This document shows, piece after piece, positions 44,997-56,900 of a stretch of DNA of 64,000 bases (position 1 is the stretch's first letter; each line of letters begins with the position of its first letter). The position numbers and the translations under genes are program-made. The notes under the pieces were generated by a model. That model was given only the letters and a program-made list of their open reading frames with translations, ran no database searches and was not told where the DNA came from. Source of the stretch: Bostrychus sinensis (taxonomy: Eukaryota; Chordata; Actinopteri; Gobiiformes; Eleotridae); the NCBI GenBank assembly GCA_020698575.1, contig CM036245.1, forward strand, positions 788,837 to 852,836, written 5' to 3'.

Positions 44997-47900
44997 ATGA
45001 GTCCCAAACGTGTCGTCTTCAAGAAAGTGTCCCGCGACAAATCGGTGAGTCTTCAGCTTCAGCTTTGGTTGTGATTTCTCATGAACGAGAGGCACAGAGA
45101 GAGCAGACCTCCACCGAGCCCCGGGACCGGTCCTCGGACTTCAGAGATCCTTAAAGCTGTCCTCCTGTCCCTCGCTCTGTCCTGTCCCTGTTCTAATGTG
45201 GTCTCCTCCTCAGAAACAGAGCTGCAGTAGTATTCTGTCTGAGTAATCCTGTATGCTGAGGCGCTGTCCTTCTCCAGAGCTGAAAACGCTCGGTCTCACA
45301 GCTCTGCGTAGACACAGTGAAACCAGGAAGTGCTGCTGCGCGTTTCTAAAGCCCAGACACCGTCACCGGACTCGTTCTGATCATTTCAGAGTTAGTTTTA
45401 CAGCTGAACTCAGGAACTTTATGGTTTTCTTCTCTGTTTCTGCCTCACATTCCTCTCTGGAGCGCCCCCTACAGTTCAGAGTACAGCACTGTGGTAAACG
45501 CCCGGCTTCACTCTCCTTTTCTCCTCCTCAGAGCTGTACATTTTTCTGTAGCTTGTTGTTTGGCTCTAACTTTCTCCTGAGACTCCAGACTTCTGTGTCT
45601 CTGGGTCGGCGGCGCTCAGACTCAGTGCAAGTGTTGTTTTTGATCCAGAGACAGCAGGGGGCGCTGCAGGACGCTTCATTCACCCCACAACAACTCATTT
45701 AACCATGACATTTAATTATATACTACTTATTTAAGGGAGAAAAGTGCTTTAAACCGCCGTCAATACGAAGCAGTCAGCTCGTTTATCTGTTAGCCTCATG
45801 TCGCTAACAGCTGTGCTAAATAGCCGTTTTATGCTCTGTCCAGTCCCCAGCATTGCCAGCAGGGACTGACAGACACAAGGGTTCCCTGCAGGGCTTGACA
45901 TTCGCCAGCCGCCAGTTGCAGGTGATTCTGGAATTTGGCTTTTAACACAAATACTCCCACTGCCGCTTTAAACGGTTGAATTTTAAAGGTTATCCTGAAA
46001 CTTAAGTTGCTCTGCTTGAGTGTACACCATTTTATTAGGGATGTAACATTATCCAAATTCCACAGTACAGTATTATCACGATATTAATCTCGCGGTACGA
46101 TATTTATTGCGATATTGTGGCGAGGCTCAGGTGTTGTAGAAAAGTGACGATAACAAAAAGATAACTAAAAATGCCCTGACAAGCTTTCAAGGATTTAGTT
46201 TTTGTGATGTTTCAAAAGATTAAGAATGAAAAAGTGTTTAATAATAATTTGTCATGTTGCCTGCAGTGAAACAGAGCAAAGGATCATGGTCTAAGTAGTT
46301 CACTCTGTTTATTTTACCATTCTGCTGCAAGTGCACGACAATACTGTGAGACTTTAATATTGTGATATCACAATATTGTCAACATTGTTACGTCAATTTA
46401 TTCTGTCCATACATGAAGCCAAATTGTACATTTCTTTAATTAAATTGCGGCGAGTGTAGCAGGTATTGGGCAGTTTAAAATGAATTTTTAGGGCAAGTAT
46501 ATGATCTAAAAAACATGAAAGGAAGACAGACACCGTTATTTTGCTTGTGTCCTTGAGCTCTGCAGCTGTGGACTGACTTTTAATTGTGTTCAGTAAACAA
46601 TGCACTCGCTGCAGCGCCCGACGCAGCCCGTGTGTTTGGGCCCCAACACACACCAGATGCACAGACGTGCCTCAAAAAATACGCCCCTGTTGTTTTGGGC
46701 GGGCGGCAGTGGCTGAAAATACATGGTCCCCGTACTTCTGCAGTAACAAAGTACTTCTGTAGTAACAAAGTACTTCTGCAGTAACAAAGATGGTTCTCTG
46801 CTCTGTGTGACACAGACAGCAGCTGTAAACACTGAGGGACAGTAGCTGCTGCTCGGGGGGACACAGGCAGCAGCTGTAAACACCGAGGGACAGTGGCTGC
46901 TGCTCGGGGGGACACAGACAGCAGCTGTAAACACCGAGGGACAGTAGCTGCTGCTCGGGGGGACACAGGCAGCAGCTGTAAACACCGAGGGACAGTAGCT
47001 GCTGCTCGGGAGGACACAGGCAGCAGCTGTAAACACCGAGGGACAGTAGCTGCTGCTCGGGGGGACACAGGCAGCAGCTGTAAACACCGAGGGACAGTAG
47101 CTGCTGCTCGGGAGGACACAGGCAGCAGCTGTAAACACCGAGGGACAGTAGCTGCTGCTCGGGGGGACACAGGCAGCAGCTGTAAACACCGAGGGACAGT
47201 AGCTGCTGCTCGGGAGGACACAGGCAGCAGCTGTAAACACCGAGGGACAGTAGCTGCTGCTCGGGGGGACACAGGTAGCAGCTGTAAACACCGAGGGACA
47301 GTAGCTGCTGCTCGGGGGGACACAGGCAGCAGCTGTAAACACCGAGGGACAGTAGCTGCTCGGGGGGACACAGGCAGCAGCTGTAAACACCGAGGGACAG
47401 TAGCTGCTGCTCGGGGGGACACAGGCAGCAGCTGTAAACACCGAGGGACAGTAGCTGCTGCTCGGGGGGACACAGGCAGCAGCTGTAAACACCGAGGGAC
47501 AGTAGCTGCTGCTCGGGGGGACACAGGCAGCAGCTGTAAACACCGAGGGACAGTAGCTGCTGCTCGGGGGGACACAGGCAGCAGCTGTAAACACCGAGGG
47601 ACAGTAGCTGCTGCTCGGGGGGACACAGATAGCAGCTGTAAACACTGAGGGACAGTAGCTGCTGCTCGGGGGGACACAGGCAGCAGCTGTAAACACTGAG
47701 GGACAGTAGCTGCTGCTCGGGGGGACACAGGCAGCAGCTGTAAACACCGAGGGAGAGTAGCTGCTGCTCGGGGGGACACAGGCAGCAGCTGTAAACACTG
47801 AGGGACAGTAGCTGCTGCTCGGGGGGACACAGGCAGCAGCTTCTGACTCCTGCTGCAGTCAGAGCTCAGGGAAACTCCTTTCTGTCGCTAACTCGCTAAT

Positions 47901-50900
47901 AACACGAACAGAACAGCCCAGTCTGTCCTCACACAGCCTGGGTGACTTCTATCACTTTGTCCCGTTATTATCAGATAAAACACATATTTTAAACTCTGCG
48001 TTGTTTATGTTAAAGCCTTCTCAAGTGCCGACGCGGCGTTCCTGGTGTGCGTTGGGCTGAAGATGCGCATGCTCATTCTGTGCATTAAATCACACAACGG
48101 AGCGATCATAAGCCACTAAAAACCACAGCGACACATATCTGATGAGATAAAGCACTGGCTGGTTCACACGCTGTAGCGTCAGATTTTTTTTTCTCTCATA
48201 TGAGCGACCGCGGCCCACGGCTGCTTTCTAATGTGTGTTAAAGCTGCGCAGACCGGTGTTCAGGAATTCCTTCCTACCCGACATCCCTGCTATCCACTCC
48301 CTATTCTATGGTTAAGGTTAGGGTGGGGTGTGGGGTTAGCGCTCCATAGAAATTGAATGGAGGTAGCTTATTTTGACAAGGTAGCACATCTCGTCAGAAC
48401 ACCGGCCGGACAGCTGATCTCCTGCCACCCGGTACTGCGTACCCCCTCTAAATCTTATGCCGGTATGTAGTACCGGACCGTACCGGCTTACTTTCACCCC
48501 TGATTATTACCTTACCCAAACAACAATAAATCAAAACTATGTGACCACACATTTGTGGGCACTAGTAAAAATACTAACTGGCTAGCAACTTTTGACAAAT
48601 ACTAAGCCACGGTGGCCAGTGAGCAAAAAGAGTAAATGTCAAACCCTGGTTCTCTGCAGAGTCACAGTAACAGCTCCCAACAGAAGACGTTTACACAGCT
48701 ACATTATTTTAATATAAAACCTGAAATACTAATGCAGAGGAGTCACACGCTGTTTCAGAAAGACTGAAGAGAGCTGAATATGGAGCTTTAAACAAACATG
48801 TAATAGAAACGGACAAAAGAAGGGCGTGGTCAAATGCAGAGAAAAACTTCCCCACAGAGACAGTGAAGTCTGCCTTACCTCATCTGCTGAGCGATCGTCC
48901 AGGATCCAGGAGATCTTCAAATGTTTACAGGAAAATAATGAGCCTGACATAAATGAGTGTGGTGCTTCTGTTTCAGCTGGCCGTGTACATGGCCAAGAGG
49001 GACTTCGTGGACCACTGCGACTTCGTGGACCCGGTCGGTGAGTCCTGACACCAGAACTAAACCCATCTGTGGTGATACAGGATACATGCTGGTGACTGCT
49101 ACTGTATTCAGATTCACGAGCTGTGAGTGGAAGGGCATCCAGCCACGGGCGACGTTAGATCAGAGATGTAGGGTGCTGAGGTTCAGCCGAGAAAGGTCAC
49201 CAAAACAAGAATTTAACACTTGATTGTAGTGTCCTTGATCTCGGCTGCAGTTTGTCTCAGTCTTGGATGTGGCGGTCTCAGATTTTATTTGCCAAACATC
49301 ATGAGAAAATTCTATTCTTCATAATTTTGAAGTAATTAGTTTTCCACATCAGAAGAACCACGTTTTTGGTCTTGGTTTGTTTTGTTCTCGGTCTCGACTC
49401 TGGAACCCTGGAAGTCTCAGCCCTGTCTTGGTCTCGATGCAGTCTGGACTCAGACTGGTGGTGGTCTACAACACTACGTGATTTCCTGTGTTACGTTGCC
49501 TTTTACAGAGCTGTAGCTGTCTGTAGTGGAGGATTATGGCCGAGTACAAACATTAGAAATGTTAGGTTCTCGACCGGAAAAGGGTGGCTTGCCCTCTCCA
49601 GGTTGGAGGACAGTTCCTGCCTCAAGTGGAGGAGTTTAAGTATCTCAGGGTCTTGTTCACGAGTGAGGGAAGGATGGAGCGTGAGATCGACAGAAGGATC
49701 ACTGCAGCGTCTGCAGTAATGCGGTCGTTGTATCGCTCTGTTGTGGTGAAGAAGGAGCTGAGTCGAAAGGCGAAGTTCTCGATTTACTGTCGATCTACGT
49801 TCCTACTCTCACCTATGTTCCTACTCTCACCTATGTTCCTACTCTCACCTATGTTCCTACTCTCACCTATGGTCATGAGCTTTGGGTCATGACCGAAAGG
49901 ACAAGATCCCAGATACAAGCGGCCAAAATGAGTTTCCTCTGCAGGGTGGCTGGGCGATAGGGTGAGGAGATAGGGTGAGGAGCTCGGTTACCCGGGAGGA
50001 GCTCGGAGTAGAGCCGCTGCTCCTCCACATCGAGAGGAGCCAGCTGAGGTGGCTTGGGCATCTGTTCCAGAGCCTCCTGGTTCCTCCCTGGGGAGGTGTT
50101 CATGTTCCACTGGGAGGAGGCCCCGGGGAAGACCTAGGACACGCCGGAGGGACTATGTCTCTCGGCCTGGGAACGCCTTGGTGTTCCTCCTGAGGAGCTG
50201 GAGGAAGTGTCCGGGGAGAGGGATGTCTGGGTGTCCCTGCTTAGACTGCTGCCTCCGTGACCCGGCCCCGGATAAAGCGGAAGAAGATGGATGGATGGAT
50301 GTTAGGACAAAGTTTTAAAAAACGTATCTTATTTTTATTCTGTGTACTACAATCACTTTGCCGCTGGGTTCCATCTTGGGGCTGAAACCTACCTCAGGGG
50401 TGGTTTGGCCCCTCCTGAAACTGGTCTAGCTGCGCCCATGCGTCCAGTGTAAACCCTATGGTGTGGAGGGAGGCCCCTGAAGCAAAGGGAGCAGCTGAAA
50501 GGGCCACAGTGGCTCAGGAGGTAGAGAGGTCGTCTTATAACCAGGAGGTTTGAGTTCATACTGTTGTTGTGTCCTTGGGCAAGGCACTTCACCCTCCTCA
50601 CCTGTATGAAGGTGGTTTGGTGGAGGACAGAGAGTGGACTCATGTGAAGAGCTTAGAGAGAAATATAAATCTAATCCATTATTATTGTTGTCATTGTTAA
50701 AGCCTGTGTGTGAACAGAGTAACTGTGTTTCAGACGGAGTGGTGGTGATCGACCCTCATCAGCTCAAAGGAAAGAAAGGTCAGTACAGCTCCAGCTTTTA
50801 CAAAAGTAAAGCATCAACTGAATATGAAAATGTCCAGAGCCAGTACAGAAATGTAAATCCGCCTGCCCCAGAGACAGAGACAAGTGCCAAGGTCGGTCAG

Positions 50901-53900
50901 TACACTTTTAGTTTCAGGATGAAAACGAGACAAACACGGTCAGCCACAGCTACTGCGCAAAACTTGGACCAATGAAGAACTTCCACAACCAGCTAAATGT
51001 TATCTTTTATAATGAATAATGAATAATGAATAATGAATAACGCTTATGCTTAGCTCCCACAGTGGGACGTCCGGGCGACTTCACCTTTTGTTCCACAGCA
51101 AGCCAACACTGTGTGAAGTCATTTTTACTTCAAGTCTGTAAAAGCTGCTCTGAAGCCGTTCATGTATTGAGAATCTGAATCCTAACGGTGTGTGGCGGGT
51201 GTAGCTCTCCACATGGCATTAGTCAAAGATTTATAGAAAATAAGAGAAGAGTTTCCAAACCCTCTTCAGCTCGGTGTCTGTGCTGTAATCCTATGTTCAC
51301 ACTAATGTGTTTTCATTTAAAACGTTTATTTTATTATAGCAGTCCCATTGCAGCGTGATGTTTGGCTTCGAGTATTTGTTTGAAAACTTAACTTTGAAAG
51401 TAACTGTTTACTTTTACTGCACTACTGTTTATTTGTTTTTTTAGTGTATTTTCTAAGCTTTCATAAGTTTCTGAATGAGTAAAAGTGTTTTTTGACCCCA
51501 GTGGCTCTGATCCTGTGAACCAGGTTTAGGAGCAGATTTTAGTGGCTCTTCAGTTATTTTTGATGATTTTTTTCCTACTTGAGTAACTTATGAGTAATTT
51601 AAAGTAACTTTACTTTTACTTTTACTTGAGTACAGATTTGAAGTACTTTCTTCCACCTCTGCCTTGTAGTGTGGACAGTTACCTCCTCTGATTGGCCGTC
51701 TCCTCCTCTTCTCTGCTCTGATTGGCCGTCTCCTCCTCTTCTCTGCTCTGATTGGCCGTCTCCTCCTCTCCTCTCCTCTGATTGGCCGTCTCCTCCTCTT
51801 CTCTGCTCTGATTGGCCGTCTCCTCCTCTCCTCTGATTTGATTGGCCGTCTCCTCTCTCCTCTGCTCTGATTGGCCGTCTCCTCCTCTCCTCTCCTCTGA
51901 TTGGCCGTCTCCTCCTCTCCTCTGCTCTGATTGGCCGTCTCCTCCTCTCCTCTCCTCTGATTGGCCGTCTCCTCCTCTCCTCTGCTCTGATTGGCCGTCT
52001 CCTCCTCTCCTCTGATTTGATTGGCCGTCTCCTCTCTCCTCTCCTCTGATTGGCCGTCTCCTCCTCTCCTCTGCTCTGATTGGCCGTCTCCTCCTCTCCT
52101 CTGATTTGATTGGCCGTCTCCTCTCTCCTCTGCTCTGATTGGCCGTCTCCTCTCTCCTCTCCTCTGATTGGCCGTCTCTTCCTCTCCTCTCCTCTGATTG
52201 GCCGTCTCCTCCTCTCCTCTGCTCTGATTGGCCGTCTCCTCCTCTCCTCTGATTTGATTGGCCGTCTCCTCTCTCCTCTGCTCTGATTGGCCGTCTCCTC
52301 CTCTCCTCTCCTCTGATTGGCCGTCTCCTCCTCTCCTCTGCTCTGATTGGCCGTCTCCTCCTCTCCTCTCCTCTGATTGGCCGTCTCCTCCTCTCCTCTG
52401 CTCTGATTGGCCGTCTCCTCCTCTCCTCTGATTTGATTGGCCGTCTCCTCTCTCCTCTCCTCTGATTGGCCGTCTCCTCCTCTCCTCTGCTCTGATTGGC
52501 CGTCTCCTCCTCTCCTCTCCTCTGATTGGCCGTCTCCTCCTCTCCTCTGCTCTGATTGGCCGTCTCCTCCTCTCCTCTGATTTGATTGGCCGTCTCCTCT
52601 CTCCTCTCCTCTGATTGGCCGTCTCCTCCTCTCCTCTGCTCTGATTGGCCGTCTCCTCCTCTCCTCTGATTGGCCGTCTCCTCTCTCCTCTGCTCTGATT
52701 GGCCGTCTCCTCCTCTCCTCTGCTCTGATTGGCCGTCTCCTCCTCTCCTCTCCTCTGATTGGCCGTCTCCTCCTCTCCTCTGCTCTGATTGGCCGTCTCC
52801 TCCTCTCCTCTGCTCTGATTGGCCGTCTCCTCCTCTTCTCTGATTTGATTGGCCGTCTCCTCTCTCCTCTGCTCTGATTGGCCGTCTCCTCCTCTCCTCT
52901 GATTGGCCGTCTCCTCCTCTCCTCTGCTCTGATTGGCCGTCTCCTCCTCTCCTCTCCTCTGATTGGCCGTCTCCTCCTCTCCTCTGCTCTGATTGGCCGT
53001 CTCCTCCTCTCCTCTGATTTGATTGGCCGTCTCCTCTCTCCTCTGCTCTGATTGGCCGTCTCCTCCTCTCCTCTCCTCTGATTGGCCGTCTCCTCCTCTC
53101 CTCTGCTCTGATTGGCCATCTCCTCCTCTCCTCTCCTCTGATTGGCCGTCTCCTCCTCTCCTCTGATTTGATTGGCCGTCTCCTCTCTCCTCTCCTCTCC
53201 TCTGATTGGCCGTCTCCTCCTCTCCTCTGATTTGATTGGCCGTCTCCTCTCTCCTCTGCTCTGATTGGCCGTCTCCTCCTCTCCTCTCCTCTGATTGGCC
53301 GTCTCCTCTCTCCTCTCCTCTCCTCTGATTGGCCGTCTCCTCCTCTCCTCTGATTTGATTGGCCGTCTCCTCTCTCCTCTCCTCTGCTCTGATTGGCCGT
53401 CTCCTCTCTCCTCTCCTCTGATTGGCCGTCTCCTCTCTCCTCTCCTCTCCTCTGATTTGATTGGCCGTCTCTTCCTCTCCTCTGCTCTGATTGGCCGTCT
53501 CCTCTCTCCTCTCTTCTGCTCTGATTGGCCGTCTCCTCCTCTCCTCTGATTTGATTGGCCGTCTCCTCTCTCCTCTGCTCTGATTGGCCGTCTCCTCCTC
53601 TCCTCTCCTCTGCTCTGATTGGCCGTCTCCTCTCTCCTCTCCTCTCCTCTCCTCTGATTGGCCGTCTCCTCTCTCCTCTGCTCTGATTGGCCGTCTCCTC
53701 CTCTCCTCTGATTTGATTGGCCGTCTCCTCTCTCCTCTCCTCTGATTGGCCGTCTCCTCCTCTCCTCTCCTCTGATTGGCCGTCTCCTCCTCTCCTCTGC
53801 TCTGATTGGCCGTCTCCTCCTCTCCTCTCCTCTGATTGGCCGTCTCCTCTCTCCTCTCCTCTCCTCTCCTCTGATTGGCCGTCTCCTCCTCTCCTCTGAT

Positions 53901-56900
53901 TTGATTGGCCGTCTCCTCTCTCCTCTGCTCTGATTGGCCGTCTCCTCCTCTTCTCTGATTTGATTGGCCGTCTCCTCTCTCCTCTGCTCTGATTGGCCGT
54001 CTCCTCTCTCCTCTCCTCTGATTGGCCGTCTCCTCCTCTCCTCTCCTCTGATTGGCCGTCTCCTCCTCTCCTCTGCTCTGATTGGCCGTCTCCTCCTCTC
54101 CTCTCCTCTGATTGGCCGTCTCCTCCTCTCCTCTGCTCTGATTGGCCGTCTCCTCTCTCCTCTCCTCTGATTGGCCGTCTCTTCCTCTCCTCTGCTCTGA
54201 TTGGCCGTCTCCTCTCTCCTCTGCTCTGATTGGCCGTCTCCTCTCTCCTCTGCTCTGATTGGCCGTCTCTTCCTCTCCTCTGCTCTGATTGGCCGTCTCC
54301 TCTCTCCTCTGCTCTGATTGGCCGTCTCCTCTCTCCTCTGCTCTGATTGGCCGTCTCCTCCTCCAGTGTACGTGATGCTGTCGTGCACGTTCCGTTATGG
54401 CCGTCAGGACATGGACGTCCTGGGCGTGGCCTTCAGGAGAGACCTGTTTGTGGTGACGCGGCAGGTTTACCCCGAGCTCCAGGACCGAGAGAAGCTCACC
54501 CACACCAAGGTCCAGGAGAAACTGCTGCGCAAGCTCGGGGACTACGCCTTCCCCTTCTTCTTCGAGGTACGGACTGTGGGTTTACTCTATATACTGTATG
54601 TAATAGGCAGCAAAGCATCATGGGAACTATAGTATTTGAGTTAATGCTGTTGTGTTGTGTTTAGTTTCCAGACAATCTGCCGTGTTCAGTCGCTCTGCAG
54701 CCCGGACCCAGCGATGAGGGCAAAGTAAGACCAGGTCTAAAAAAACAGGACTAAACCAGGACTAAACCAGGTCCAAACCAGGTCCAAACCAGGACTAAAC
54801 CAAGACTAACCCAGGACTAAACCAGGACTAAACCAGGTCCAAACCAGGACTAAACCAAGACTAAACCAGGACTAAACCTGGACTAAACTAATTGTGTTTG
54901 TTTTTCAGAAATGTGCGGTGGAGTTCGAGGTGAAGGCGTTCTGTGCTGAACATCAGGACGAGAAGATCGAGAAACAGTGAGTGAAGGAGACGAGGAAGGA
55001 AACTTCTGTGTAGGTTCTCTGTCCTCCAGGAGAGTTCAGTAAAAAAAAAGGTTAAAAAAGAAGTCATCTGGACAAGCTTTGTTTTTAGAAGATGTTTTAC
55101 TCGTTATCCCAAGGAAATAGTAATTTCAACTGATAACTGCTCCCAGAGGAATAGGTCAGACCTGAAGAGACTCAGGGCAGTCAGCAGCTGAACGTCCTGG
55201 ACTGGAGTCTGAGGCAGGTCCTGAACGTCCTGGACTGGAGTCTGAGGCAGGGTCCTGAACGTCCTGGACTGGAGTCTGAGGCAGAGTCCTGAACGTCCTG
55301 GACTGGAGTCTGAGGCAGGTCCTGAACGTCCTGGACTGGAGTCTGAGGCAGGGTCCTGAATGTCCTGGACTGGAGTCTGAGGCAGTCCTGAACGTCCTGG
55401 ACTGGAGTCTGAGGCAGGTCCTGAATGTCCTGGACTGGAGTCTGAGGCAGAGTCCTGAATGTCCTGGACTGGAGTCTGAGGCAGAGTCCTGAACGTCCTG
55501 GACTGGAGTCTGAGGCAGTCCTGAACGTCCTGGACTGGAGTCTGAGGCAGTCCTGAACGTCCTGGACTGGAGTCTGAGGCAGGGTCCTGAATGTCCTGGA
55601 CTGGAGTCTGAGGCAGGTCCTGAATGTCCCGGACTGGAGTCTGAGGCAGGTCCTGAATGTCCTGGACTGGAGTTTGAGGCAGTCCTGAACGTCCTGGACT
55701 GGAGTCTGAGGCAGGGTCCTGAATGTCCTGGACTGGAGTCTGAGGCAGGTCCTGAATGTCCCGGACTGGAGTTTGAGACAGGGTCCTGAATGTCCCGGAC
55801 TGGAGTCTGAGGCAGGGTCCTGAACGTCCTGGCCTGGAGTTTGAGGCAGAGTCCTGAACGTCCTGGCCTGGAGTCTGAGGCAGGGTCCTGAACGTCCTGG
55901 ACTGGAGTCTGAGGCAGGTCCTGAACGTCCTGGACTGGAGTCTGAGGCAGGTCCTGAACGTCCTGGACTGGAGTCTGAGGCAGGTCCTGAATGTCCTGGA
56001 CTGGAGTTTGAGGCAGGGTCCTGAACGTCCTGGACTGGAGTCTGAGGCAGAGTCCTGAACGTCCTGGACTGGAGTCTGAGGCAGGTCCTGAACGTCCTGG
56101 ACTGGAGTCTGAGGCAGGGTCCTGAACGTCCTGGGCAGAGTCCTGAACGTCCTGGACTGGAATTTGAGGCAGGGTCCTGAACGTCCTGGACTGGAGTCTG
56201 AGGCAGAGTCCTGAATGTCCCGGACTGGAGTCTGAGGCAGAGTCCTGAATGTCCCGGACTGGAGTCTGAGGCAGAGTCCTGAATGTCCCGGACTGGAGTC
56301 TGAGGCAGAGTCCTGAATGTCCTGGACTGGAGTCTGAGGCAGAGTCCTGAATGTCCTGGACTGGAGTCTGAGGCAGAGTCCTGAATGTCCTGGACTGGAG
56401 TCTGAGGCAGAGTCCTGAACGTCCTGGACTGGAGTCTGAGGCAGTCCTGAACGTCCTGGACTGGAGTCTGAGGCAGGGTTCTGAATGTCCTGGACTGGAG
56501 TCTGAGGCAGAGTCCTGAACGTCCTGGACTGGAGTCTGAGGCAGTCCTGAACGTCCTGGACTGGAGTCTGAGGCAGAGTCCTGAACGTCCTGGACTGGAG
56601 TCTGAGGCAGGTCCTGAACGTCCTGGACTGGAGTCTGAGGCAGAGTCCTGAATGTCCTGGACTGGAGTCTGAGACAGGTCCTGAATGTCCCGGACTGGAG
56701 TCTGAGGCAGGTCCTGAATGTCCTGGATTGGAGTCTGAGGCAGGTCCTGAATGTCCTGGACTAGAGTTTGAGGCAGGGTCCTGAACGTCCTGGACTGGAG
56801 TCTGAGGCAGAGTCCTGAATGTCCTGGACTGGAGTCTGAGGCAGGGTCCTGAATGTCCTAGATTGGAGTTTGAGGCAGGGTCCTGAATGTCCCGGACTGG

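Noticed and set aside
46580..47830. Minus-strand frames of 416 and 402 residues and a plus-strand frame of 251
   Set aside because: The 51-bp unit is a multiple of three, so all frames stay open. Three unrelated proteins from one array is the mark of an artefact.
51588..54503. Two minus-strand open frames of 971 and 929 residues, Arg/Glu-rich
   Set aside because: They are translations of the 30-bp minisatellite in two frames. There is no family signature, and the sequence period equals the DNA unit.
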